Origin: Flavobacterium sp.
GTDB lineage: Bacteria > Bacteroidota > Bacteroidia > Flavobacteriales > Flavobacteriaceae
DNA: 64,000 nt
Reading direction: 5' to 3'
Assembly (NCBI RefSeq): GCF_029945805.1
Contig: NZ_JAQSDH010000001.1
Span: 31,748 to 95,747, forward strand
Position numbers and translations under genes: made by a program. Numbering within the stretch: the first letter of the stretch is position 1; each line of letters begins with the position of its first letter. Shown one piece after another: positions 57,101-63,938 of the stretch. The notes below the pieces were generated by a model. That model ran no database searches and had not been told where the DNA came from. It saw nothing but the letters and a program-made list of their open reading frames with translations.

Positions 57101-57901
57101 TTGAAACAATTTCTTTCGATCCTACTGTTACTTATTTTTTGGGATACCAATGCCCAACAAAGTACCGCTAGTAAACAGGTTTCTACCTTTACTATTGATG
57201 CACCACAGTTAAAAACGACCAAAAAGATTTGGATTTACCTTCCGAAAAATTATACGACCTCTACCAAAAACTATCCGGTAATTTACATGCACGATGCTCA
57301 AAATTTGTTTGACGCAACCACTTCTTACGTAGGCGAATGGAATGTTGACGAAACCTTAGATAGCATCAATGCACAAGCCATCGTAATCGGAATTGAACAT
57401 GGCGGCGACAAACGCATTGACGAACTTACGCCGTTCAAAAATGAAAAATACGGTGGCGGAAGTGCAGATAATTATCTCGATTTTATTGTTAAAACTTTAA
57501 AACCAAAAGTGGATTCGACTTACCGAACCAAAACTAATAAAAGAAATACCGCTATTTTCGGAAGTTCCCTTGGCGGATTGGTTTCCTTTTATGCCGCTAT
57601 AAAATATCCAGAAGTCTTTGGAAAAGTGGGTTGCTTCTCGCCTTCTTTTTGGTTTGGACGAAAAGAAATGAACGACTTGTTGGCCAAAACAAAAGACTTT
57701 GATACTAAAATCTATTTTCTATGCGGGGATAATGAAGGCGATGCTGATGTGATTCCAGACATGAAAAATATAGCGCATTGGGTAAATACCAAACGATGCG
57801 AATGCAAGAAACTTAACAAAGAAGTGATCGTCAAAGGTGGACAGCACAACGAAAAAATGTGGCGTGAAAACTTCAAAAAGGCGTACCTTTGGCTCTTCTA
57901 G
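57101..57901 (+). CDS. Exported esterase (esterase D / enterochelin esterase-like)
   Basis: A 266-residue alpha/beta hydrolase. The start is the TTG at 57101, giving the signal peptide MKQFLSILLLLIFWDTNAQ; no ATG fits. Key parts: YPVIYMHDAQNLFD (oxyanion region), nucleophile in AIFGSSLGGLVS, acid residue in CGDNEGDADV area and catalytic His in GGQHNEKMWRE. Members of this group cleave short esters, siderophore esters or acylated sugars. It is probably secreted into the periplasm or beyond. Linked to the exported Lys-rich protein gene upstream. Confidence 0.82.
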   Translation: MKQFLSILLLLIFWDTNAQQSTASKQVSTFTIDAPQLKTTKKIWIYLPKNYTTSTKNYPVIYMHDAQNLFDATTSYVGEWNVDETLDSINAQAIVIGIEHGGDKRIDELTPFKNEKYGGGSADNYLDFIVKTLKPKVDSTYRTKTNKRNTAIFGSSLGGLVSFYAAIKYPEVFGKVGCFSPSFWFGRKEMNDLLAKTKDFDTKIYFLCGDNEGDADVIPDMKNIAHWVNTKRCECKKLNKEVIVKGGQHNEKMWRENFKKAYLWLF

Positions 57902-57952
57902 AGTGCGCATTAAGATATACAACGTACGAAATACAATTTAAAACTTTGAGAC

Positions 57953-58393
57953 ATGAATAATAATGACATTTTTAAAAAACTACGTGTAGCACTTCAATTG
58001 CGTGATGACCAAATTGTAGAAATTTTAGAATTGGTAGATTTTAGAATGTCGAAAGGTGAAATTGGAAATCTGTTCCGAAGTGAAGATCATGGTGATTTTA
58101 TGGAATGTGGCGACCAAGTATTGCGCAATTTCCTTAACGGATTGGTGATCCATCTTCGTGGCACAAAGGAAAATCCAAAAAATGCAATGGATGTTATTCG
58201 TCAAAATCAGGAAGTGGTTCGGAAAAATGTTGCCGAAAAATCAAAAGCAACTTTTAAGCCCGATACTGAATTTAAGCCAAAGCCAAAAACGGATTCTAAG
58301 AAGAAACCTTTCAATCCTAAGGATAAAAAACAAGCTCCAAAAGTACAGGTAGTTGAAAAAGTGCAGTTCAAAAACGGGAAGAATAAAAAATAA
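57953..58393 (+). CDS. DUF1456 (YehS-like) protein
   Basis: A 146-residue cytosolic protein with tandem YehS/DUF1456 repeats: DIFKKLRVALQLRDDQIVEILELV then DQVLRNFLNGLVIHLRGTKE, residues 1-70 approximately. The last 60 residues are Lys/Pro-rich and disordered (FKPKPKTDSKKKPFNPK). The function of the family is not known. Free-standing. Confidence 0.83.
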   Translation: MNNNDIFKKLRVALQLRDDQIVEILELVDFRMSKGEIGNLFRSEDHGDFMECGDQVLRNFLNGLVIHLRGTKENPKNAMDVIRQNQEVVRKNVAEKSKATFKPDTEFKPKPKTDSKKKPFNPKDKKQAPKVQVVEKVQFKNGKNKK

Positions 58394-58459
58394 TTTATTT
58401 CTATTAGGGTAAAGTATATATTTACTTGTTTTTATACCAATTAACCAAACCAAAAACAA

Positions 58460-59419
58460 ATGAATTTATTTAGTAAAATTGTAATTGCTAGTTTAGCAAT
58501 TATAACCTTTTCATGTGATAATGAAAATGACACAAAGACTACATCAAAACCCGCAACAACAGCTGCAATTACTACAGCAATTTCAAAGAAATTTTTATTT
58601 GATGCTACCAAAGCCGAAACTGCAGGAAATGCCGATTGGATTTTAGATGCTGATACTTCTCCACAACGTTTTCCAACACCCATACAATCGAATGTAACTG
58701 CTAGTACTCCTGAAAGTTTTTGGCGTGGAGGATTGTCTGCTTGGGGAATTGCTTTAGCCAAACTAGGACATACTGTAGAAACTTTACCATCTGGAACTGC
58801 TATTACTTATGGAGGAACTGGGGCACAAGATTTAAAAAAATATGATGTATTTGTTGTTGATGAACCAAATATCCGATTTACTGCAGCTGAAAAAACTGCC
58901 ATCTTAAAATTTGTTCAAAACGGAGGTGGTTTGTTTATGATTTCAGACCATACCGTTTCCGATAGAAATAATGACGGTTGGGATTCTCCGAAAATCTGGA
59001 ATGACTTGATGTCGACTAATACCGTAAAAGCAAATCCATTTGGAGTGACGATCACCTTGAATAATTTTTCTGAAACTAGTTCAAACCGATTAAGTGTTAT
59101 AACTAATCCTATTTTGAATGGTTCTCAAGGAACAGTCACACAATTAAAATATTCAGCGGGAGCATCAATGTCGATAAGCACAGTCGCAAATGCAACAGCT
59201 CAAGGATTAATTTGGAGAGGAACTTCTTCACAAGGAAGTTCAAATATAATGTGCGCTACAGCTACTTTCGGAACAGGAAGAATTGTTGCTATTGGAGATA
59301 GCTCACCGGCCGATGACGGAACCGGATCAAGTGGAGATATACTTTATCCAGGTTGGACGGAACTCCCTTCACATGCTGCGTTACACATTAATGCTTCACT
59401 TTGGTTGGCAAAGTTGTAA
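58460..59419 (+). CDS. Lipoprotein with GATase-like (DUF4350-like) domain
   Basis: A 319-residue protein with a lipoprotein signal (lipobox TFSC, Cys19) and a Thr-rich linker. From about residue 85 it has the alpha/beta layout of a class-I glutamine-amidotransferase-like or DUF4350 domain: FWRGGLSAWGIALAKLGHTVETLP, KKYDVFVVDEPNIRFTAAEKTAILKFVQNGGGLFMIS and FGTGRIVAIGDSSPADDG. No catalytic Cys is present, as in many ThuA/DUF4350-type proteins. Function unknown; possibly binding of a sugar or peptide. Confidence 0.7.
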   Translation: MNLFSKIVIASLAIITFSCDNENDTKTTSKPATTAAITTAISKKFLFDATKAETAGNADWILDADTSPQRFPTPIQSNVTASTPESFWRGGLSAWGIALAKLGHTVETLPSGTAITYGGTGAQDLKKYDVFVVDEPNIRFTAAEKTAILKFVQNGGGLFMISDHTVSDRNNDGWDSPKIWNDLMSTNTVKANPFGVTITLNNFSETSSNRLSVITNPILNGSQGTVTQLKYSAGASMSISTVANATAQGLIWRGTSSQGSSNIMCATATFGTGRIVAIGDSSPADDGTGSSGDILYPGWTELPSHAALHINASLWLAKL

Positions 59420-59560
59420 AATATATAAAACCATTAAGGTATTAAGTTACATTAAGGCTTAATGAAACTTTCTTTGTTGAAGTTTCAAAATAAAACCAAA
59501 ACTAATTAATTTATAGCTTTACCAAATTCAAAACCGAAATCTCTGGTTATACGAGAAAAT

Positions 59561-60055
59561 TTAGTCTACAGTTGATGATACGGTGACAGACTTGGTACAT
59601 GTTCCACGATTACTACAAGCACTACATTTCCAAACTATTTCTTTATCAGAATCAATCTCACGTTTTGGATTACAACCTCTAGTACACCCACTACAAGTGC
59701 ATGTACCTCTTAATAAAACATCATCTTTAAGAGATACTACAAACTCATCTTTAGAATTTAATTGCAAAACAAAAGCAATTTTAGTACTGCCTGATTCGTT
59801 TTGAGCTAACAAAATATAATATTCATCAGAAGTTTTATTTTCATAAACATCTTTAATTATTTCAAATTTCGTTAAAACAACATCATTTTTATCTTTTCGT
59901 AATTGTTCCTCCAAAATTTTCTTTAAAAAACTTTCATCAACGGTTATCTTGTATACATCGTTTTCCTTTATACCAATTTTTTTTTCTGTTATTTGCGCAT
60001 TTCCTACGCATCCCAAAATTATTGTGGCTAGTAACCCAAATACTAATTTTTTCAT
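59561..60055 (-). CDS. A1: exported protein with Cys-rich C-terminal tail
   Basis: A 164-residue protein: signal peptide MKKLVFGLLATIILGCVGNAQ, a predicted helix and beta-sheet body (ESFLKKILEEQLRKDK, EYYILLAQNES, KIAFVLQLN), then a Cys-rich tail with CTCSGCTRGC, WKCSACSNRGTC and a final KSVTV. Seven Cys in the last 50 residues in a protein exported from the cytoplasm suggest disulfides or metal ligation. Its signal peptide is shared with the genes at 61712 and 63180. It is the last gene of the array on the minus strand, 380 bases past the end of B1. I do not recognise a described family. Confidence 0.7.
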   Translation of the reverse strand: MKKLVFGLLATIILGCVGNAQITEKKIGIKENDVYKITVDESFLKKILEEQLRKDKNDVVLTKFEIIKDVYENKTSDEYYILLAQNESGSTKIAFVLQLNSKDEFVVSLKDDVLLRGTCTCSGCTRGCNPKREIDSDKEIVWKCSACSNRGTCTKSVTVSSTVD

Positions 60056-60095
60056 GTTTTTGTATATAATTTTTAATTATTTGCAGTCCTACTAT

Positions 60096-60149
60096 ATGTC
60101 GTCGAAAACATTTATAATCGTAGGGCTGCTTTTTTTTTGGTTGGTTTAG
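60096..60149 (+). pseudogene. Frameshifted copy of the orphan signal-peptide ORF
   Basis: In this repeat copy the ORF starts MSSKTFIIVGLLFF as at 62262, but an extra T in the poly-T run puts it out of frame, giving WLV and a stop. It shows that the orphan signal peptide is not under strong selection in this copy. Confidence 0.5.
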
Positions 60150-60370
60150 TCGTACTACTGCTCAATAACAAACCTCTAAAATAAGCAATAGTTTCTTTAT
60201 TTATATATTGCCAACAAAAAATTAGAAAAGCACTTTTTGTTTTGTGTCACTAGGTGATGGTAAGTCACTTTTAGTACCTATAAATTTATTTACTTATTAT
60301 TACTTGATTATTACATTTCAAATCTAAAGTGTTTTTTTTTTATATAGTTACACTAAAAGTGTACATTTTA

Positions 60371-60433
60371 TAAATTTGAATAATACTGGTGGTTATTACC
60401 AAAGAATCCTGAGCTTTCACTCAGGATTTTTTT
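60371..60433 (+). ncRNA. Possible short RNA, copy 1
   Basis: On the plus strand, TAAATTTG (60371-60378) resembles a -7 promoter element. About 25 bases on comes a hairpin AATCCTGAG / CTCAGGATT (60405-60413, 60420-60428, loop CTTTCA) with a T run (60427-60433), a canonical terminator. A transcript of about 50 bases would result, beside and partly antisense to the 3' end of B1. No -33 TTG is evident, so this is a candidate only. Confidence 0.3.
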
Positions 60434-60434
60434 C

Positions 60435-60836
60435 TTAATCATCTTTTATGGTGATGACAACCTCTTCAACAAACTTGTACTCGCCTTTTTTATAAATGTC
60501 TTTATTGGGCAATACAACTTCGTATGTATAAATGCCCTTTGGTAATACCAATAAGCATTCTTTACCGTCTTTTTGGATTACGAGTTCTTTTTTAATCTCG
60601 TCTCCTTCCTCATTTTTGCCTGTAATCCTGAAAGTAATTTTGTCAACCAATTTATTTTTTACACAAACGCTTTCTATTACTTTACTATCCTTATTAGTTG
60701 TGCCTTTGTTGGTTTTAAAAATGGTTAAACCACTTAGCAAAAGTTCACCACCTTTTAGGACTGTTTGTAAATCGGATTGGGAGAATAATCCAGTTGGTAA
60801 CAATATGTATATTATTACTATGGTTAAAAATTACAT
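60435..60836 (-). pseudogene. B1: exported 133-residue protein copy with stop at codon 2
   Basis: Reading from the ATG at 60836-60834, codon 2 is TAA (60833-60831) where AAA would give MKFLTIVIIIYILLPTGLFSQ, a normal signal peptide. The remainder (SDLQTVLKGGELLLSGLTIF to VVITIKDD) is open to 60435. The frame is then exactly 402 bases, the same length as the intact B2. So B1 is best read as B with an AAA-to-TAA nonsense change. A TTG start at 60803 could still give a product lacking most of the signal peptide. Confidence 0.72.
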
Positions 60837-60889
60837 AAGTAATTTATAAATGTTCAGATAAAAACAACTTAAAAAAGTTAGATCCCTGT

Positions 60890-61075
60890 TTATTTACTAA
60901 ATTTTTTTTTATCTGCTAAATAACCTAAATAAGAAAAAATCAGAGCCACTGAAATGTAAATTACATTTTCAATTAGTATTTTATTATTAAAGCTTTGTAA
61001 AATTTTGTAAAGGCTTCCTGTTATACTTGAAGCTAATAAATAGAGAAAAAAAGTGTTTTTTAAGATTACTTTCAT
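60890..61075 (-). CDS. C1: small two-helix membrane protein
   Basis: A 61-residue protein with two hydrophobic segments (about 8-22, FFLYLLASSITGSLY, and about 37-54, ENVIYISVALIFSYLGYL), a basic N-terminus and a Lys-rich tail KKKFSK. It lies between A3 and B1, 53 bases before the B1 start. It resembles the short ORF C2 at 63046-63204 in length, helix layout and the ending (...YL..KKK), which supports it as a real gene. Function unknown. Confidence 0.55.
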   Translation of the reverse strand: MKVILKNTFFLYLLASSITGSLYKILQSFNNKILIENVIYISVALIFSYLGYLADKKKFSK

Positions 61076-61127
61076 TTTTTATATTTTTAGTTAAAAGAAA
61101 AAGTCAACTAAGGTTTGACGATTTGAA

Positions 61128-61691
61128 TTATGGTTCTATAAAAGTGGTATAAATATCACAACCCTGTCGGGCTTCCCCCTCTTTTAAACAACTTGGGTTT
61201 TCACCACAAATCCAAGATCTTTTTTTATCTAAAATAAAAATATTAGGGTTACAGTTTTTATTTCCAGCACAAGTTAAATATAGTAATTCAAAATTGTCAC
61301 TTTTTTTCTTGACATTTTGATTTAAATACAGTGAATTCGCAACATTATCAAGCCATCTAGCAGTTTTTACTTTTTTATCAAAATCAGTTAATAATAAGTA
61401 ATAAAAGGGTTGTTTTTCTTCTCCAATGGTAAATTGTTTCACAACTTCAATTTTATCAAATTGTATTTTTGAATCTACAGAGAATACACTGCTACTAACG
61501 GTACTTTTAAATTGTGCGGTATCAATTTCAAACTTGATACCATCTTGATTTATTTGAGCAAAAAGAATACTTTTTAAAGGTGTTTTATTAGTAACAGTGT
61601 TTTTAGTTTCGCTGCAAGAAATTATAAAGAAATTAATTCCAATAATTAGTAAAATTAAATCGATTTTGAATTTTGAATTGTAGCACCTCAT
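61128..61691 (-). CDS. A3: lipoprotein with Cys-rich C-terminus
   Basis: A 187-residue protein with a long N-terminal signal of lipoprotein type (IGINFFIISCSETK, lipobox ending at Cys26). The body has the same order as A1 and A2: KIEVVKQFTIGEE, YYLLLTDFDKK, then a Cys-rich tail with TCAGNKNCNP, WICGENPSC and ARQGC. It is more diverged than A1 and A2 are from each other, and its leader differs, so it may be a lipid-anchored relative. It follows A2 by 20 bases. Confidence 0.65.
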   Translation of the reverse strand: MRCYNSKFKIDLILLIIGINFFIISCSETKNTVTNKTPLKSILFAQINQDGIKFEIDTAQFKSTVSSSVFSVDSKIQFDKIEVVKQFTIGEEKQPFYYLLLTDFDKKVKTARWLDNVANSLYLNQNVKKKSDNFELLYLTCAGNKNCNPNIFILDKKRSWICGENPSCLKEGEARQGCDIYTTFIEP

Positions 61692-61711
61692 ATCTAAGTC
61701 TAATGTGAAAA

Positions 61712-62221
61712 TTAATTAGATTCCATTTCAAAACTTTTAATAACTACTACTGTAGTTTTTGAACATCCTTTCTTACTACATGCTGTACATGTCCATATAG
61801 TTCCAGTGTTTATAGCTGTACACTGAGACCCTGTACAATCAACACTACTACATGTTATTGTAGCTCCAGTTTTTGAAATTGAAAAAACACCATTATTTAA
61901 TTCCAAACTTATAGCAGTATTAGTAAAACCATCATTGCTAAATCCATATAAACCATAAAGTGTAGATGCTGCATCTGGATTTGCTCGACGAATTTCTACC
62001 AAATTATATTTTACATTTAAACCTGATTCTTTAGCTATAATAGAGAAATCATTTAATAATTTTTCTTTATCAATTGTTATTAGAAAAGAATTTTTATCTA
62101 CTTTTCCTACCACTTCGCCAATTCTCAAAGTACAATTTGAATTTACAATATCTGCATCTTGACTGTAAGAAAAATTTCCAAATATAACTGTAGCTATCAA
62201 GCCAAATATTAATTTTTTCAT
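61712..62221 (-). CDS. A2: exported protein with Cys-rich C-terminal tail
   Basis: A 169-residue relative of A1 with signal peptide MKKLIFGLIATVIFGNFSYSQ. The body is similarly built (FLITIDKEKLLNDFSIIAKES, NTAISLELNNGVFSIS), and the tail has TCSSVDCTGSQC, IWTCTACSKKGC and a final SKTTVVVIK. Compared with A1 the body is strongly diverged while leader and tail layout are kept. It lies immediately downstream of the conserved spacer, at the same distance from B2 as A1 from B1. Function unknown. Confidence 0.7.
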   Translation of the reverse strand: MKKLIFGLIATVIFGNFSYSQDADIVNSNCTLRIGEVVGKVDKNSFLITIDKEKLLNDFSIIAKESGLNVKYNLVEIRRANPDAASTLYGLYGFSNDGFTNTAISLELNNGVFSISKTGATITCSSVDCTGSQCTAINTGTIWTCTACSKKGCSKTTVVVIKSFEMESN

Positions 62222-62261
62222 ATTTTTGTATATAATTTTTAATTATTTGCAGGCCTACTAT

Positions 62262-62333
62262 ATGTCGTCGAAAACATTTATAATGGTAGGGCTGCTTTTT
62301 TTTGGTTGGTTTAGTCGTACTACTGCTCAATAA
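62262..62333 (+). other. Orphan signal-peptide ORF inside the repeat
   Basis: A 23-codon ORF on the opposite strand to the neighbours: MSSKTFIMVGLLFF followed by GWFSRTTAQ and TAA. It has all parts of a signal peptide: Lys near the start, a hydrophobic core and a TTAQ cleavage-like end, and it stops where the mature protein should begin. It is best read as the remnant of an exported-protein gene whose body was deleted; a functional 23-residue peptide is possible. Confidence 0.5.
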
Positions 62334-62535
62334 CAAACCTCTAAAATAAGCAATAGTTTCTTTATTTATATATTGCCAACAAAAAATTAGAAAAGCACTT
62401 TTTGTTTTGTGTCACTAGGTGATGGTAAGTCACTTTTAGTACCTATAAATTTATTTACTTATTATTACTTGATTATTACATTTCAAATCTAAAGTGTTTT
62501 TTTTTTATATAGTTACACTAAAAGTGTACATTTTA

Positions 62536-62598
62536 TAAATTTGAATAATACTGGTGGTTATTACCAAAGAATCCTGAGCTTTCACTCAGGATTTTTTT
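62536..62598 (+). ncRNA. Possible short RNA, copy 2
   Basis: Identical to the candidate at 60371-60433: TAAATTTG, then the hairpin AATCCTGAG / CTCAGGATT and a T run, on the plus strand next to the B2 stop codon. Exact conservation in both copies is the only support besides the signals themselves. Confidence 0.3.
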
Positions 62599-62599
62599 C

Positions 62600-63001
62600 T
62601 TAATCATCTTTTATGGTGATGACAACCTCTTCAACAAACTTGTACTCGCCTTTTTTATAAATGTCTTTATTGGGCAATACAACTTCGTATGTATAAATGC
62701 CTTTTGGTAAAACAAAGAGGCATTCTTTACCGTCTTTTTGGATAACGAGTTCTTTTTTAATCTCGTCTCCTTCCTCGTTTTTGCCTACAATCCTGAAAGT
62801 GATTTTGTCAACCAATTTGTTTTTCACACAAACGCTTTCTATTACTTTACTATCCTTTTTAGTAGTTTCTTTACTAGTTTTAAAAATGGTTAAACCACTT
62901 ATTAACAATTCACCACCTTTCAAGACAGTTTGGAGATCGGATTGGGCAAATGAGAAAAAGTAACTTAATGTACAAAGTAGCACAGTTATTTTAGCTTTCA
63001 T
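62600..63001 (-). CDS. B2: exported 133-residue protein, unknown
   Basis: The intact member of the B pair: signal peptide MKAKITVLLCTLSYFFSFAQ, then SDLQTVLKGGELLISGLTIFK and a strand-rich body (KLVDKITFRIVGKNEEGDEI, KECLFVLPKGIYTYEVVLPN, GEYKFVEEVVITIKDD). Two Cys (SVCVKN and KECLFV) could form a disulfide. The pattern suggests a single beta-sandwich domain. It follows C2 by 44 bases. No described family recognised. Confidence 0.7.
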   Translation of the reverse strand: MKAKITVLLCTLSYFFSFAQSDLQTVLKGGELLISGLTIFKTSKETTKKDSKVIESVCVKNKLVDKITFRIVGKNEEGDEIKKELVIQKDGKECLFVLPKGIYTYEVVLPNKDIYKKGEYKFVEEVVITIKDD

Positions 63002-63045
63002 GATATGAATATAATCTTCAGATTAGCATCGTTAGTTATTGTAAC

Positions 63046-63204
63046 TTAGTCTTTCTTTCTAATCAATAATAAATATACTATCAATGAGATATTTACGACA
63101 ACCACCACCTCAAGAATCATGGGGTATTTTTTTACGAATAAATAAAGACAAATTATATTAAAAAATAAAAAACTTTTAATTATTCCTGAATATTTTCGTA
63201 CCAT
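63046..63204 (-). CDS. C2: small two-helix membrane protein overlapping the end of D
   Basis: A 52-residue ORF from the ATG at 63204: MVRKYSGIIKSFLFFNII, CLYLFVKKYP, MILEVVVVVNISLIVYLLLI and RKKD. It has two hydrophobic segments and a basic tail like C1, and occupies the same place ahead of B2 that C1 has ahead of B1. It overlaps the last 25 bases of the upstream gene in another frame. Short length makes it tentative, but the C-B order in both modules supports it. Confidence 0.45.
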   Translation of the reverse strand: MVRKYSGIIKSFLFFNIICLYLFVKKYPMILEVVVVVNISLIVYLLLIRKKD

Positions 63205-63938
63205 AGAGCGTAACTATATCTTAAGATTTCTAAACTATAAAACAATTTACTTTTGGACTCTTCTTTTAAATTAGAACTTTTAATTGAACTTTCTAGATTA
63301 TTAACGAACTCAAAAACTTCTGATGGTTTTATTGGATTTTCTGATAAGGTAAAGTCGATTATCTGGTTATAAAAAACCTGCTCCTCTTCTGTAGCCTTAT
63401 TAACCTTATTCAATTCGTCAACAATATCCGAAATTGCCAAGCGTTGGTTCATTTGGTAAAAGAGATTATCAAATATAGATAAATTTTCGACAAATTGCTC
63501 TTTGTCCGAAATTGTAACATTAAAATACTTTGAATCCAACATTTGTCCTTTAATATACTCAGATGCCCTGTTTTGTTTAGTAAAAACGTTATTTTCAACA
63601 TCTTGATTGCAATATTTAATCATTAAATCATTATGAAGTTGACCAACTAAAGCATAATTATCAAATGATTTATTCGGGTTTTTAACAACGTTAGGCTCTG
63701 TTAATTTATGAGTACCTGTATTTCTGCTAAACATATCATTCCACAATACCGCCGCACCACAAGAGCCCATAAAACCGCCCCAAAGTACTCCGTAAGGACC
63801 TAATCCAAGACAAGCAGCACCAGCAATCACATCTCCTACTGCCATGTAGCCTGTCTTTGGTTTGTTTATTCTTCTTTGGCCGTAAGATAAACTACTAATC
63901 ATAACTGTAGCTATCAAGCCAAATACTAATTTTTTCAT
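63180..63938 (-). CDS. D: exported protein with Gly/Ala-rich N-terminal segment
   Basis: A 252-residue protein with nearly the same signal peptide as A1 and A2 (MKKLVFGLIATVMISSLSYGQ). The mature N-terminus is a Gly/Ala-rich hydrophobic stretch with two Cys (DVIAGAACLGLGPYGVLW, GGFMGSCGAAVLW, residues about 36-67) of the kind seen in class II bacteriocin or glycine-zipper regions. The rest (90-252) is helical and charged, with no motif I recognise. It begins the minus-strand array in this window; the upstream end is near the window edge. Resemblance to a bacteriocin is composition only. Confidence 0.62.
   Translation of the reverse strand: MKKLVFGLIATVMISSLSYGQRRINKPKTGYMAVGDVIAGAACLGLGPYGVLWGGFMGSCGAAVLWNDMFSRNTGTHKLTEPNVVKNPNKSFDNYALVGQLHNDLMIKYCNQDVENNVFTKQNRASEYIKGQMLDSKYFNVTISDKEQFVENLSIFDNLFYQMNQRLAISDIVDELNKVNKATEEEQVFYNQIIDFTLSENPIKPSEVFEFVNNLESSIKSSNLKEESKSKLFYSLEILRYSYALWYENIQE

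Larger units (their letters stand above)
60061..60535. repeat. Direct repeat, copy 1 (spacer plus 3' end of B1)
   Basis: This block and 62227-62700 differ at two bases (T/G and C/G near the left end) and one T in a homopolymer; the remaining 400 or so bases are identical. It spans the spacer between B and A and the last 34 codons of B. Identity declines on both sides, into the rest of B and into the leader of A. Confidence 0.92.
62227..62700. repeat. Direct repeat, copy 2 (spacer plus 3' end of B2)
   Basis: Second copy of the block at 60061-60535, offset by 2165-2166 bases. It includes the orphan signal peptide ORF, a promoter-like TAAATTTG and the hairpin AATCCTGAG / CTCAGGATT. Confidence 0.92.

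Noticed and set aside
62094..62336. 80-codon minus-strand ORF spanning the start of A2 and the spacer.
   Set aside because: It overlaps A2 in another frame, is rich in Lys/Tyr/Arg from AT-rich codons, and has no counterpart in the other repeat copy.
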